A DNA stretch of 40,700 nucleotides. Source: Acetobacteraceae bacterium (GTDB lineage Bacteria > Pseudomonadota > Alphaproteobacteria > Acetobacterales > Acetobacteraceae). The position numbers and the translations under genes are program-made. Shown one piece after another: positions 25,212 to 33,267 of the stretch. Location: contig PLFB01000129.1 in the NCBI GenBank assembly GCA_003137135.1, positions 43,707-84,406 of the forward strand, in the 5' to 3' direction. The stretch's first letter is position 1, and the number at the start of each line of letters is the position of its first letter. The notes below the pieces were generated by a model. That model was given only the letters and a program-made list of their open reading frames with translations, made no database searches and had not been told where the DNA came from.

Positions 25212-25250
25212 CGAAGGTCGTGATAAGTTTGTCACTCATCACGACCTTCG
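25212..25250. terminator. Hairpin 2: 13-bp perfect stem with T-rich tail
   Basis: CGAAGGTCGTGAT at 25212-25224 pairs with ATCACGACCTTCG at 25238-25250 over a 13-base loop. TCTCTTTT follows directly at 25251-25258, giving a good rho-independent terminator shape for plus-strand transcription. It is the strongest of three consecutive hairpins here. Confidence 0.62.
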
Positions 25251-25278
25251 TCTCTTTTGACCAGCAATTTAATGGTTC

Positions 25279-25303
25279 AGGTGAATCGGCTCCCGATTCA
25301 CCT
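25279..25303. terminator. Hairpin 3: 11-bp perfect stem, 3-base loop
   Basis: AGGTGAATCGG at 25279-25289 pairs with CCGATTCACCT at 25293-25303 over a CTC loop. It lies 15 bases beyond the end of the minus-strand LysR gene and could terminate that transcript. No clear T-run follows on either side, so it might instead be an RNA stability or protein-binding structure. Confidence 0.5.
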
Positions 25304-25318
25304 CCAGGCCATATTTCG

Positions 25319-26272
25319 CTATGCTGCGCGGCTTTGCACCTGCGCCGCATCACTTACATCCAGCGCCCTGAACGTTTTGACCAGCCAGTTCTTGAAAGCA
25401 CCAACCTGCGGCACATCCCGCCGCTCGTGTGGAATGGTGAGATAGTAACCAAGATCACGATGCAGCACGGTGTCGAATGGTTCGAACAACTGCCCCTCGG
25501 CGATTTCCCGGGCAAAGTAGGGCCGCTGGGCGATGACGATACCAGCGCCGGAAATCGCGGCCTGATAGGCAACGCTAAGCTCTTCAAACATCATGTTATC
25601 CTTGGCAACGATGCTTTCGCCTTTCACACAGGCGAGCCAGTCTGGCCAGTCATTGCGGCGGAAATCCTGATGTAGAAGCACATGGTCCTTCAGGATTTTT
25701 GGCGAATAGGGCCGCTTGGCTGGGTCGAGAAGTTTCGGGCTGCAGACCGGCCGCAGCTGGTCGTGAAACAACAGCGTGCTTTCAACGCCGCGCCACTGGC
25801 CATGGCCATAGCGAATCCGCACATCTTCCTGGCTGCGGCTCAGTTCCACCGAATCGGTCCCGGACACAAGCCGGACTTTCACCTTGGGATGCTGCACCTG
25901 AAAATTGGCCAGGTTGGGAAGCAGAAAACCAATCATGAAGCTGGTATAGGTTCTCACGGTCAGTATCGAGGCGCTTTTCTGCCCACGGAACTCAGCAGTG
26001 GCAGCACCTAGACGATCGAATATATCAGTCAACCGGTGAGCAAGCATGTCGCTCTTTTCTGAAAGCAGCAGGCCATTATGACAGCGCTCAAAAAGCGGCT
26101 CACCCATATAGTCCTCCAGCGCCTTCACGGACCGGCTGACCGCACCTTGCGTCACGCAAAGCTCATCGGCCGCCTGCGTGAAACTGAGGTGCCTTGCCGC
26201 GGCTTCGAAAGCGCGCAAGGGGTTAAGCGGCGCGATACGCCGTGCTGATCTCGCATGTGGATCTTTATCCAT
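25319..26272 (-). CDS. LysR-family transcriptional regulator, GcvA-like
   Basis: 317 residues from the ATG at 26272, supported by AGGAGG six bases upstream; the open frame goes further up without such a site. The HTH region (LNPLRAFEAAARHLSFTQAA, then CVTQGAVSRSVKALED, then GEPLFERCHNGLLL) is of the GcvA/AmpR type, distinct from the LysR at 1.4-2.3 kb. The effector domain follows, with LLHQDFRRNDWPDWL near its middle. It is on the same strand as, and 230 bases downstream of, the P450-SDR pair, and convergent with the envelope block. It is a candidate regulator for the P450-SDR operon or the other catabolic units here. The inducer is unknown. Confidence 0.93.
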   Translation of the reverse strand: MDKDPHARSARRIAPLNPLRAFEAAARHLSFTQAADELCVTQGAVSRSVKALEDYMGEPLFERCHNGLLLSEKSDMLAHRLTDIFDRLGAATAEFRGQKSASILTVRTYTSFMIGFLLPNLANFQVQHPKVKVRLVSGTDSVELSRSQEDVRIRYGHGQWRGVESTLLFHDQLRPVCSPKLLDPAKRPYSPKILKDHVLLHQDFRRNDWPDWLACVKGESIVAKDNMMFEELSVAYQAAISGAGIVIAQRPYFAREIAEGQLFEPFDTVLHRDLGYYLTIPHERRDVPQVGAFKNWLVKTFRALDVSDAAQVQSRAA

Positions 26273-26400
26273 TTTTTCCTCCTGGGTTGGTAACGCCTTA
26301 TTTGCGCTCCCGATGTTTCCGGTCCCTAAATCACCTTCGAAACCCGCAAGCCTCGATGAACGCGTCTTTCGCACGCCATTACATTTCTTGATGGGTATGA

Positions 26401-26415
26401 GCGTACTGCATACGC
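26401..26415. promoter_or_regulatory. GCGTA-N5-TACGC inverted repeat upstream of GcvA-like LysR
   Basis: GCGTACTGCATACGC has perfect 5-base arms and lies about 130 bases before the LysR start, inside the 230-base gap after the SDR. A second inverted pair, CCCCT (26420-26424) and AGGGG (26441-26445), flanks an AT-rich stretch that includes CATAAT on the minus strand, a possible -10 box. This is a candidate autoregulatory site; no binding evidence is available. Confidence 0.4.
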
Positions 26416-26502
26416 CATCCCCCTGCAAATATTATGATATAGGGGCGGTATGAGGAAAACTCATCGTATGGCCGGGCGTCCCGCACCCGGCGCGCCCGGC
26501 GG

Positions 26503-27282
26503 TCAAGGTGCCGCGAGAACGCCGCCATCCACGGCTAAGGTATGACCCGTAATATAGGAGGCGCGTGGCGAGCAGAGCCAAAGCACGGCCTCGGCCGCCT
26601 CCTCCGGCTGGCCGAGCCGGCGCATGACGCGCGTTTTGGCGACATTTCGCTTGCGCTCTTCATCTTCGCCCAGCCCCTTGGCCAGCATGGGCGTCTCGAT
26701 TCCGGCCGGCGCGATGGCGTTGATCCGTATGCCGAATGGCCCGTTTTCCGCCGCGCCAATGCGCGTCAGCGCCACGATTCCGGCCTTGCTGCTGGAATAG
26801 GCCGCCGAATTCAACACGGTGCGGAATGCGGTGACTGAAGTCGTGTTCACAATCGCGCCGCCGCCGTCCTGCCGGAGCATTTGCTGTATCTCATGCTTCA
26901 TGCAGAGAAATACGCCTTTGAGGTTGACGGAGAGCACGCGGTCCCAGGCTGCTTCCGCCATGTCCGCGATCGCCACTTCCTGCACCAGCGTACCGGCATT
27001 GTTATGCGCGCAATCCAGCCGGCCATACCAGGAGACGGTTTTTTCAACCATGTTTTCAACCGACGCATTGTCGGCAACATCCACCTGCACGAAACGCGCC
27101 TTTCCGCCCGCGGCCAATATATCCGAAACCGTCTTTTGCCCGTCGGCCTCGGCGATATCCGCCACCACAACCGCGGCACCCGCGCGGGCAAACCCAAAGG
27201 CCGTCGCGCGGCCGATTCCTGTCGCGGCCCCGGTGACAAGCGCAACCTTGCCTGAAAACTCCCCGTCGGCAGCGCCGCTCAT
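26503..27282 (-). CDS. SDR-family oxidoreductase paired with second P450
   Basis: 259 residues. The cofactor motif TGAATGIG is near residues 17-24, with HNNAG, then Ser in NTTSVTAF and Tyr-Lys in AYSSSKAGI; the end is YITGHTLAVDGG. Its ATG overlaps the P450 stop (ATGA), so translation is coupled. It most resembles the SDR at 4748-5485 in its central and C-terminal stretches (GRATAFGFARAGA, AVLWLCSPRASYITGH), suggesting a related substrate. The likely role is oxidation of the alcohol produced by the adjoining P450. Confidence 0.91.
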   Translation of the reverse strand: MSGAADGEFSGKVALVTGAATGIGRATAFGFARAGAAVVVADIAEADGQKTVSDILAAGGKARFVQVDVADNASVENMVEKTVSWYGRLDCAHNNAGTLVQEVAIADMAEAAWDRVLSVNLKGVFLCMKHEIQQMLRQDGGGAIVNTTSVTAFRTVLNSAAYSSSKAGIVALTRIGAAENGPFGIRINAIAPAGIETPMLAKGLGEDEERKRNVAKTRVMRRLGQPEEAAEAVLWLCSPRASYITGHTLAVDGGVLAAP

Positions 27283-28502
27283 GAGAGTTTCAGCGGCATC
27301 GACCGCAAGCCGCGTTCCTTCGGTCCGCCGACGATGTCAGGCCAGAAATCCGCATCCGCCAGGTGCAAACCTGGAAAACGCGTCACCACCTCCTGCACCA
27401 CAATTTTTGCGGTCATCTTGGCCAGGAGCGAGCCGATGCAGTGATGGAACCCATGGCCAAAGGAAACCAAGTCCTGCGGCTTGCGCGTGATGTCAAAAAC
27501 CGTCGGGTTCTCGAAGATCGTCGGGTCATAATTCGGCGCCGAGCTGATCAGGTGGATCGGCATGTTTTCAAAAAATCGCAGGCCGGCATATTCAAAATCC
27601 TGCGTTGCCCAGCGCAATGTCGTCCAGGCATTGGTATCCAGCCGCACCGATTCCGCAACCGCCGCCGGCACCAGCGAGAGATCATTTTGCAGTAGCTTGA
27701 GCTGGGCCGGATCCCGGCAGAGACGCCAGAGCGTGTAGGATGCGGTGTTCTGAATGCCGCCAAACCCTGCAGTAAACAGCACCAGCATCGTCGCGAACAT
27801 CTCCTCGGTGGAAACCCGCCCTTCCTGCTCGCCGGCCGCGACGATCTTGCCGATCACGTCGTCTTTCGGCGCCCGCCGCCGCGCCTCGATCAACTGCCCG
27901 CAATATTTATAGCCCTCATCCCACGCGTCCAGATAATCCTGTGGCGGCCCCTCGCCCGGCGCAAGATTGTTGAATGCCGCCATGCCCCGCGCAATGCGAA
28001 CGAAAATCGGCCAGACATCCTCCTCCAGATCAAGGCAGAGGCCGAGCAGGATGTACGCAGCAAGCGGATGCGTCAAATCCGTCACGACATCGAACTCCAC
28101 ACCTTTTTCGGCAGCGATGCCGAGCCGTGCCGAAACGAAATCCTGAATCTGGGTTTCCATGGTTGCCAGCTTGCGGGCGGAAAACGCCGGCGCCATCAGC
28201 CGCCGCAGGCGTATCTGCGTCGGCGGGTCGCTATCGGTGATAATTGGCAGACCGCGATAGTAATAAAATTTTTCCATGCCCGGCCATTTGCGCTTGCTGC
28301 TGGAAAAACGCTGGTAGTCTTCATAAGCCGGTTTCTGGTCCTCATAGCGCGTCATCACCGCCTGCGGCAGCCCCGCCACCATCACGTAGAACGGCGCCCG
28401 CCGCGACCACTCGACCAGATACGCTTCAGGGTGCCGTTTCACATCGCCGAACAAATCGGCATCCACCACTTTGGCCTCATCGAAGCTAAACCCGTCGGGC
28501 AT
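27279..28502 (-). CDS. Cytochrome P450 (second), lacking the I-helix acid-alcohol pair
   Basis: 407 residues. The heme loop is VSFGHGFHHCIG with Cys355; His replaces the usual Arg just before the Cys. The K-helix ExxR is ESVR. The I-helix reads FTAGFGGIQNT: Phe247 and Gly248 occupy the acid and Thr positions, so neither member of the usual proton-relay pair is present. It is paralogous to the P450 at 6252-7499, with shared stretches such as FYYYRGLPIITDSDPP, MAPAFSARKL and VGGPKERGLRSMPLKL near the C-terminus. AGGA lies about 10 bases before the ATG. It is coupled to an SDR. The substrate is unknown, and a non-standard reaction is possible. Confidence 0.93.
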   Translation of the reverse strand: MPDGFSFDEAKVVDADLFGDVKRHPEAYLVEWSRRAPFYVMVAGLPQAVMTRYEDQKPAYEDYQRFSSSKRKWPGMEKFYYYRGLPIITDSDPPTQIRLRRLMAPAFSARKLATMETQIQDFVSARLGIAAEKGVEFDVVTDLTHPLAAYILLGLCLDLEEDVWPIFVRIARGMAAFNNLAPGEGPPQDYLDAWDEGYKYCGQLIEARRRAPKDDVIGKIVAAGEQEGRVSTEEMFATMLVLFTAGFGGIQNTASYTLWRLCRDPAQLKLLQNDLSLVPAAVAESVRLDTNAWTTLRWATQDFEYAGLRFFENMPIHLISSAPNYDPTIFENPTVFDITRKPQDLVSFGHGFHHCIGSLLAKMTAKIVVQEVVTRFPGLHLADADFWPDIVGGPKERGLRSMPLKLS

Positions 28503-28768
28503 GAATCGTGTTTCCTAATTTCATCAGCGTTGCACCACGAAAAAGCCCCGGGCAGAACCAGAATTTTGCGGATTCGAATAGCAGATTTTTGTCTGGTCGT
28601 GTTCACTGGCCGCCCTATTTTTTCTCAATATGTTATGCAATCGGCGCGCTTTTACCGCTACCCTTTAATAATCGTGTGTCACGCCGTCGCGTCCCCACAT
28701 TGCTCCGCCTTTGCCCGCTGCACCTGAGCGGCTATTGAAAAACTGATGAGATACGGAGGAAAATGGAA

Positions 28769-29710
28769 ATGATGAAAGCGGTGCTGGTTCATGAATACGG
28801 CAATCCGGCCGCCATGCGCGTCGAACAAACTGGCATACCCAAGCTCCAGCCCGACGAAATTCTGGTCCGCGTGAACGCGGCCAGCGTCAACCCCGTGGAT
28901 TGGAAGGTCTGTGACGGCATGTTGAAAGACAAACTGCCGATGGCGATGCCGTTCATCCCCGGCGGGGATTTTTCCGGAACGGTCGCCGCAACGGGCAGCG
29001 AGGCCGCCGGCGTCACGATCGGCATGGCGGTTTTCGGCATGACGAGCACACCGGGTTACCGCGCCGGCGCCTTCGCGCAATTCGTCGCCGTAAACGCGAA
29101 CCATGTGGCCGCCAAACCCAAAACCCTAAGCCATGAGGAAGCCGCCGGCGTGCCACTCGCAGCTCTCACCGCCTGGCAGGCCGTGTTCGACCGCGCCGGC
29201 CTGCGCGCCGGGCAAAAAATTCTGATCCATGCCGGCGCAGGCGGCGTCGGCAGCTTTGCCATCCAGTTCGCACGCGCGGCCGGGGCCATCATCACCACCA
29301 CAACCTCGGCGGCGAATACGGGCTACGTCCGCGCCCTCGGGGCCGATGAAGTCATCGACTACCGGGCGCAAAATTTTGGAGATGTCGGGCGGAATTTCGA
29401 CGCCGTCATCGACCTCATCGGCGGCGAAACGCAGGAACGCTCCTACGCCGTGCTGCGGCCCGGCGGCGTTCTGGTAAATGCGTGGGGCGCGATCATGCAG
29501 GACAAGGCAGAAGCCGCCGGCGTGCGCGGCGTCAAGGTCGCGGTCGAGCCGGATGCCAATCAGCTAAGCAAAATTGCCGAACTGATCGATGCGGCCAAGG
29601 TTCGCGTCGCAGTCGCCAAAGTTTTCCCGCTGGCCGATTGCGCCGCGGCACTTGATGAGAGCCGCACGGGCCATGTGCGGGGCAAGATTGTTTTGACGTT
29701 GGAAAGTTAA
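28769..29710 (+). CDS. Zinc-independent quinone oxidoreductase-like NADP-dependent MDR
   Basis: 313 residues. I start at the ATG at 28769 because GGAGG (28755-28759) is 9 bases away; ATGs at 28763 and 28772 are alternatives. Medium-chain dehydrogenase features are NPVDWKVCDG, then PGGDFSGTVAATG, then the cofactor motif HAGAGGVGSFAIQFA. The Cys and His zinc ligands of alcohol dehydrogenases are missing, placing it with quinone or enone reductases. It likely reduces a C=C bond or a quinone with NADPH. It is divergent from the second P450 across about 266 bases with no convincing operator, and ends 2 bases from the convergent alcohol dehydrogenase. Confidence 0.9.
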   Translation: MMKAVLVHEYGNPAAMRVEQTGIPKLQPDEILVRVNAASVNPVDWKVCDGMLKDKLPMAMPFIPGGDFSGTVAATGSEAAGVTIGMAVFGMTSTPGYRAGAFAQFVAVNANHVAAKPKTLSHEEAAGVPLAALTAWQAVFDRAGLRAGQKILIHAGAGGVGSFAIQFARAAGAIITTTTSAANTGYVRALGADEVIDYRAQNFGDVGRNFDAVIDLIGGETQERSYAVLRPGGVLVNAWGAIMQDKAEAAGVRGVKVAVEPDANQLSKIAELIDAAKVRVAVAKVFPLADCAAALDESRTGHVRGKIVLTLES

Positions 29711-29712
29711 GC

Positions 29713-30747
29713 TTACAATCCTGGCACCAGCACGGCGCGCCCGCGCAACCGGCCACTATCCAAACGTTCATAAGCATTCAAAACGTTTTCAAAACTGACT
29801 TTTTCCACATCCGGCTTGATCAGACCGGATTGCGCAAGTTCCAGCACTTCATACAGCTCGTCCAGCGTACCGGCATAAGGAACCGTCACGGAAGAATCGC
29901 GCGCCATCTCATGAAACCGCACCTGCAGCGTGCCGCCCGCAACACCGATGATTTTCAGCTCACCGCGCCGGCCCAGGATTTTCGCGCCCAGCGCAAGCGT
30001 GACATCATTGCCCACCATATCCAGCACCAAAGCGGCACCCAGCCCGCCGGTGATGGATTTAATGCGTTCCGCCGCCTCGGGCCCGGCGAGCACGGTTTCA
30101 TGCGCGCCCAATTCCCGCGCATGTTGCAGCTTATCCGCATTGTTATCCACGGCGATGATCCGGGCAGGCGTTAGCGCGCGGAGAATTTGAATCGCGATAT
30201 GCCCCAGCCCGCCAATGCCGATAAGCACGGCGGAACTCCCCGGCGCCAGCCGCGCGTTAGAATCCTTGATGGCATGATAGGTCGTCAGCCCCGCGCACAT
30301 CAGCGGCGCGGTGGCCACGGGGTCAAGGCTGCCGAGTGCCACGAGATGCCGCGGGTCATCCACCAATATGTAATCCGCCATGCCGCCGTCATGTCCGGCG
30401 CCGGGACCTGCGAATTGCTGCTCACAGATATTCTCATGCCCATGCGCGCAGCGCGCGCAATGCCCGCAGCCCCACGGAAAATACAGCGCATAGGCATCCC
30501 CTTCGCGCAATTTGCTCACGCCGGACCCGACCGCGTCAATCCATCCCGTCGGCTCATGGCCCAGCGTCAGCGGCAGCGGAAAATACGAAGGCTTTGCATG
30601 AATGACCGAAAGGTCCGAATGGCAAAGGCCGGAGCCGGCAGTCCGCAGCCGCACCTGGCCGGGGCCCGGTTCGGGGACCGGCACTTCGCGGATCACCGGC
30701 ATCTCGCCCGCTTCCACCACCTGCAGCGCGCGCATGGTTTTGCTCAT
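29713..30747 (-). CDS. Zinc-dependent alcohol dehydrogenase
   Basis: 344 residues. Catalytic zinc ligands are Cys42 and the pair His64-Glu65, with Cys151 as the likely third Cys/His ligand. The structural zinc site is Cys94, Cys97, Cys100 and Cys108 (CGHCARCAHGHENIC). The NAD motif is GIGGLG at 177-182. AGGGA lies upstream of the ATG. It is the last gene of the five-gene minus-strand operon and follows the aldehyde dehydrogenase by 24 bases, so a primary alcohol to aldehyde to acid sequence is the obvious reading. It may act on a hydroxy acid released by lactone opening; the true substrate is unknown. Confidence 0.94.
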   Translation of the reverse strand: MSKTMRALQVVEAGEMPVIREVPVPEPGPGQVRLRTAGSGLCHSDLSVIHAKPSYFPLPLTLGHEPTGWIDAVGSGVSKLREGDAYALYFPWGCGHCARCAHGHENICEQQFAGPGAGHDGGMADYILVDDPRHLVALGSLDPVATAPLMCAGLTTYHAIKDSNARLAPGSSAVLIGIGGLGHIAIQILRALTPARIIAVDNNADKLQHARELGAHETVLAGPEAAERIKSITGGLGAALVLDMVGNDVTLALGAKILGRRGELKIIGVAGGTLQVRFHEMARDSSVTVPYAGTLDELYEVLELAQSGLIKPDVEKVSFENVLNAYERLDSGRLRGRAVLVPGL

Positions 30748-30771
30748 TTAACGAATTCCCTGTTAGTCAAC

Positions 30772-32280
30772 TCAGCCAGTTACATCCACATACACAGTCT
30801 TCGTCTGCGTGTACGCATCCATCGAATGCGGTCCAAGCTCCCGCCCGTAACCGGACTGCTTGTAGCCGCCAAACCCGGAAATCGGATCAACCTTCAAATA
30901 CGTATTCACCCACACTGTGCCGGCCTTCAGCGCCCTCGCCACGCGGTGCGCGCGGCCGACATCCTTCGTCCACACCGCCGCGGCCAGGCCATAGACGGTG
31001 TCATTGCCCTGCAGCACCGCATCGTTTTCATCCTTGAACGGAATCGCCGCGGCGACCGGCCCAAAAACCTCCTCTTGCGCAATCCGCATCCCGTTCGTCA
31101 CACCAGTATACAGCGTCGGCTTTACAAAATACCCCTTGCCGCCGAGTGTGCCGGCGCCAACCGCAACATGCGCGCCATCGGCCTTGGCGACATCGAAATA
31201 CGATGTAACGCGCTCGAACTGTTCGGCCGAAACCACCGGCCCCATCGTTGTGGCGGGGTTGAACGGGTCGCCGACGGTGAAATGTGCCGTATAGGCGGCA
31301 ATTCGCGCCGCCACCTCGTCATAGATTTTCTCCTGGATAAAAATGCGCGTACCGGCAACGCAAATCTGGCCAGAGAGGAAACAGAACCCGCCGACGCTCG
31401 CCGCCACCGCCTTGTCGATATCGGCATCGGCAAAAATCACGTTCGGCGACTTGCCGCCCAGCTCCAGGCTGACGCGTTTTAAGTTTACCGCGGCGGCGCG
31501 CGTGATCATCTTGCCGACGGCGGTGGACCCGGTAAACGCCACCTTGTCGATATCCGGATGCTCGGAAATCGCCGCCCCGGCCGTCTCGCCAAACCCGGTC
31601 ACGATATTCACCACGCCCGGCGGAAATCCCGCTTCCAGAATCAGCTCGCCGAGCCGGATCGTCGAGAGTGGGGTCTGCTCGGCGGGTTTCAGGATGCAGG
31701 TATTCCCCGCCGCCAGCGCCGGCGCCAACTTCCAGCTGGCACTCGAAATCGGCCCGTTCCACGGCACAATCAGACCGCACACGCCCAGCGGCTCGCGCAG
31801 CGTATAGTTGAAGAAAGCCGCGTCCGACGGGTTGGTTTCGCCGTAAATTTTCGTGGCCCACCCAGCATAATATTCGAATGTCTGGGCGCTCGCCAGCATC
31901 TGGCCGCGCGTCATCGCCAGCGGCGTGCCATTATTAAGCGTCTCCAGCTGCGCCAGTTCTTCGGCATTCTCCGCAATCAGCCGGGACAGTTTTAGCAAAT
32001 ACCCGGCGCGCTGGTGCGGGCTAATCCCGGCCCAGTTCGGGTTCTCAAATGCCTTTCGCGCCGCCATTACCGCATCATCGATATCAGCCTTCGCGCCGGA
32101 AGCAGCATGGCCGATCACCTCCTCGGTCGCTGGATTGACAGCCGCAAAAGTCTCGCCCGAATGCGCCGCCACCCATTTCCCGCCGATCAGCAAGTGTTTC
32201 GCGCCGCCCGTCAGAAAGGCGCGTGCGCCCTCGCCAAGCTGCACTGCCGAAGCGGGGTTTTTGCCGGCATCGCCATCCAT
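30772..32280 (-). CDS. NAD(P)-dependent aldehyde dehydrogenase
   Basis: 502 residues, full length for the family. Catalytic residues are visible: Asn175 (PWNGP), Lys198 (LKPAEQTP), Glu273 (SLELGGKSPN) and Cys307 (GQICVAGTR). The GSTAVG loop binds the nucleotide. AGGAG precedes the ATG by 8 bases. It resembles the general ALDH1/BetB-like branch and differs from the GabD-like fragment at the window start. It likely oxidises the aldehyde made by the neighbouring alcohol dehydrogenase. The 132-base gap before it could hold an internal promoter, but none is evident. Confidence 0.95.
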   Translation of the reverse strand: MDGDAGKNPASAVQLGEGARAFLTGGAKHLLIGGKWVAAHSGETFAAVNPATEEVIGHAASGAKADIDDAVMAARKAFENPNWAGISPHQRAGYLLKLSRLIAENAEELAQLETLNNGTPLAMTRGQMLASAQTFEYYAGWATKIYGETNPSDAAFFNYTLREPLGVCGLIVPWNGPISSASWKLAPALAAGNTCILKPAEQTPLSTIRLGELILEAGFPPGVVNIVTGFGETAGAAISEHPDIDKVAFTGSTAVGKMITRAAAVNLKRVSLELGGKSPNVIFADADIDKAVAASVGGFCFLSGQICVAGTRIFIQEKIYDEVAARIAAYTAHFTVGDPFNPATTMGPVVSAEQFERVTSYFDVAKADGAHVAVGAGTLGGKGYFVKPTLYTGVTNGMRIAQEEVFGPVAAAIPFKDENDAVLQGNDTVYGLAAAVWTKDVGRAHRVARALKAGTVWVNTYLKVDPISGFGGYKQSGYGRELGPHSMDAYTQTKTVYVDVTG

Positions 32281-32412
32281 GGTTCGTCTCCTGGTTTATT
32301 TGCCCAGCTAAAGGCATGCAGTTCTGCTTTCAATGAACCACTCGTTGTCAGTTCAAGCGCGCCCAGGCGGCGCGCCACAAGCCACATTTTTGTATGCGAC
32401 AATGACGCAGCC

Positions 32413-33267
32413 TCATTCGAACAGCTTTATGACGCTTGACGTGTCCCATGCGCCGCCGCCTCGCGCCTGTAATTGCGCATAGCCGCCGCCCGCCAGGCCG
32501 AGTATCGGCAGGCTGGCGCCCAATGCCTCCGCCTCCGCCAGCGCCTGATTGATATTATTGATGGCGAGATCAACCGTGAAACTCGCCGGCAGATGCGCGC
32601 CGGAAACCATCGCCGGGCCCTTGTGTTCAAGCAGATAAGACCGGCTGGAGCCCGCCATCAACACCTCGATCAGCCGATCCATATCCAGCCCCGCGCGCTT
32701 ACCGAAGGCAAGCCCTTCGGCAAGCGCATGCCCCATGCCAACGCCGCAAATCACATTCACCAGCTTCGTCATATGCCCGGCGCCCACCGGCCCCATATGG
32801 CGGATCGTGCCGGCATAGCTTTGCATCATCGGCGCCGCCCGCGCGAAAACCCCGGCATCGCCGCCGGCCATGATGCCGAGATTGCCGGCAACCGCCCCCG
32901 GCACACCGCCGGTGACAGGCGCGTCCAGAACCCCAACGCCGCGCGAATGTGCCTCGGCAGCCAGTTCGCGCGCAAACCCCGGCGTCCCGGTTGCGTGATC
33001 AACCAAAATAGCGCCCTCACGCAGATGCGGCAGAATGTCACCGGCGATCCCGCGCGTCACGGCGATATCGGCAAGGCAGGTGAAGACGATCTCTGCTCCC
33101 GCCACGGCATCCAACGCCGTATCTGCAAGGCGGCCGTTATATTCGCGCCGCCATCGCAAGGCGGTCTCGTGAGTTCTGTTATAAACCGTAAGCTCGTGGC
33201 CCGCCCGCGCCAGGTGCCCGGCCATCGGAAACCCCATTTTGCCGAGACCAATGAAAGCGGCCTTCAT
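32413..33267 (-). CDS. 3-Hydroxyisobutyrate dehydrogenase / beta-hydroxyacid dehydrogenase family
   Basis: 284 residues. The N-terminal FIGLGKMGFPMAGHLARAGH is the family's NAD(P)-binding start, DAPVTGGVPGA the substrate-binding motif, and Lys168 in GHMTKLVNVI the catalytic base. The family oxidises beta-hydroxy acids or reduces short semialdehydes. Its ATG directly follows the TAG of the upstream epoxide hydrolase with no gap, so it is in the same operon. The likely role is oxidation of a hydroxy-acid or semialdehyde intermediate after ring opening. Substrate specificity is not readable from sequence. Confidence 0.93.
   Translation of the reverse strand: MKAAFIGLGKMGFPMAGHLARAGHELTVYNRTHETALRWRREYNGRLADTALDAVAGAEIVFTCLADIAVTRGIAGDILPHLREGAILVDHATGTPGFARELAAEAHSRGVGVLDAPVTGGVPGAVAGNLGIMAGGDAGVFARAAPMMQSYAGTIRHMGPVGAGHMTKLVNVICGVGMGHALAEGLAFGKRAGLDMDRLIEVLMAGSSRSYLLEHKGPAMVSGAHLPASFTVDLAINNINQALAEAEALGASLPILGLAGGGYAQLQARGGGAWDTSSVIKLFE

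Noticed and set aside
25069-25353. A small minus-strand frame containing MSDKLITTFENATAMQ, considered as a short protein or transposase remnant
   Set aside because: It spans the hairpin cluster, overlaps the end of the LysR gene and has no recognisable family; the stems explain the sequence better.
30187-31482. A 431-codon plus-strand open frame
   Set aside because: It is antisense to the alcohol and aldehyde dehydrogenases, which have full catalytic motifs, and its translation is Arg/His-rich with no recognisable domain, as expected for a high-GC shadow.
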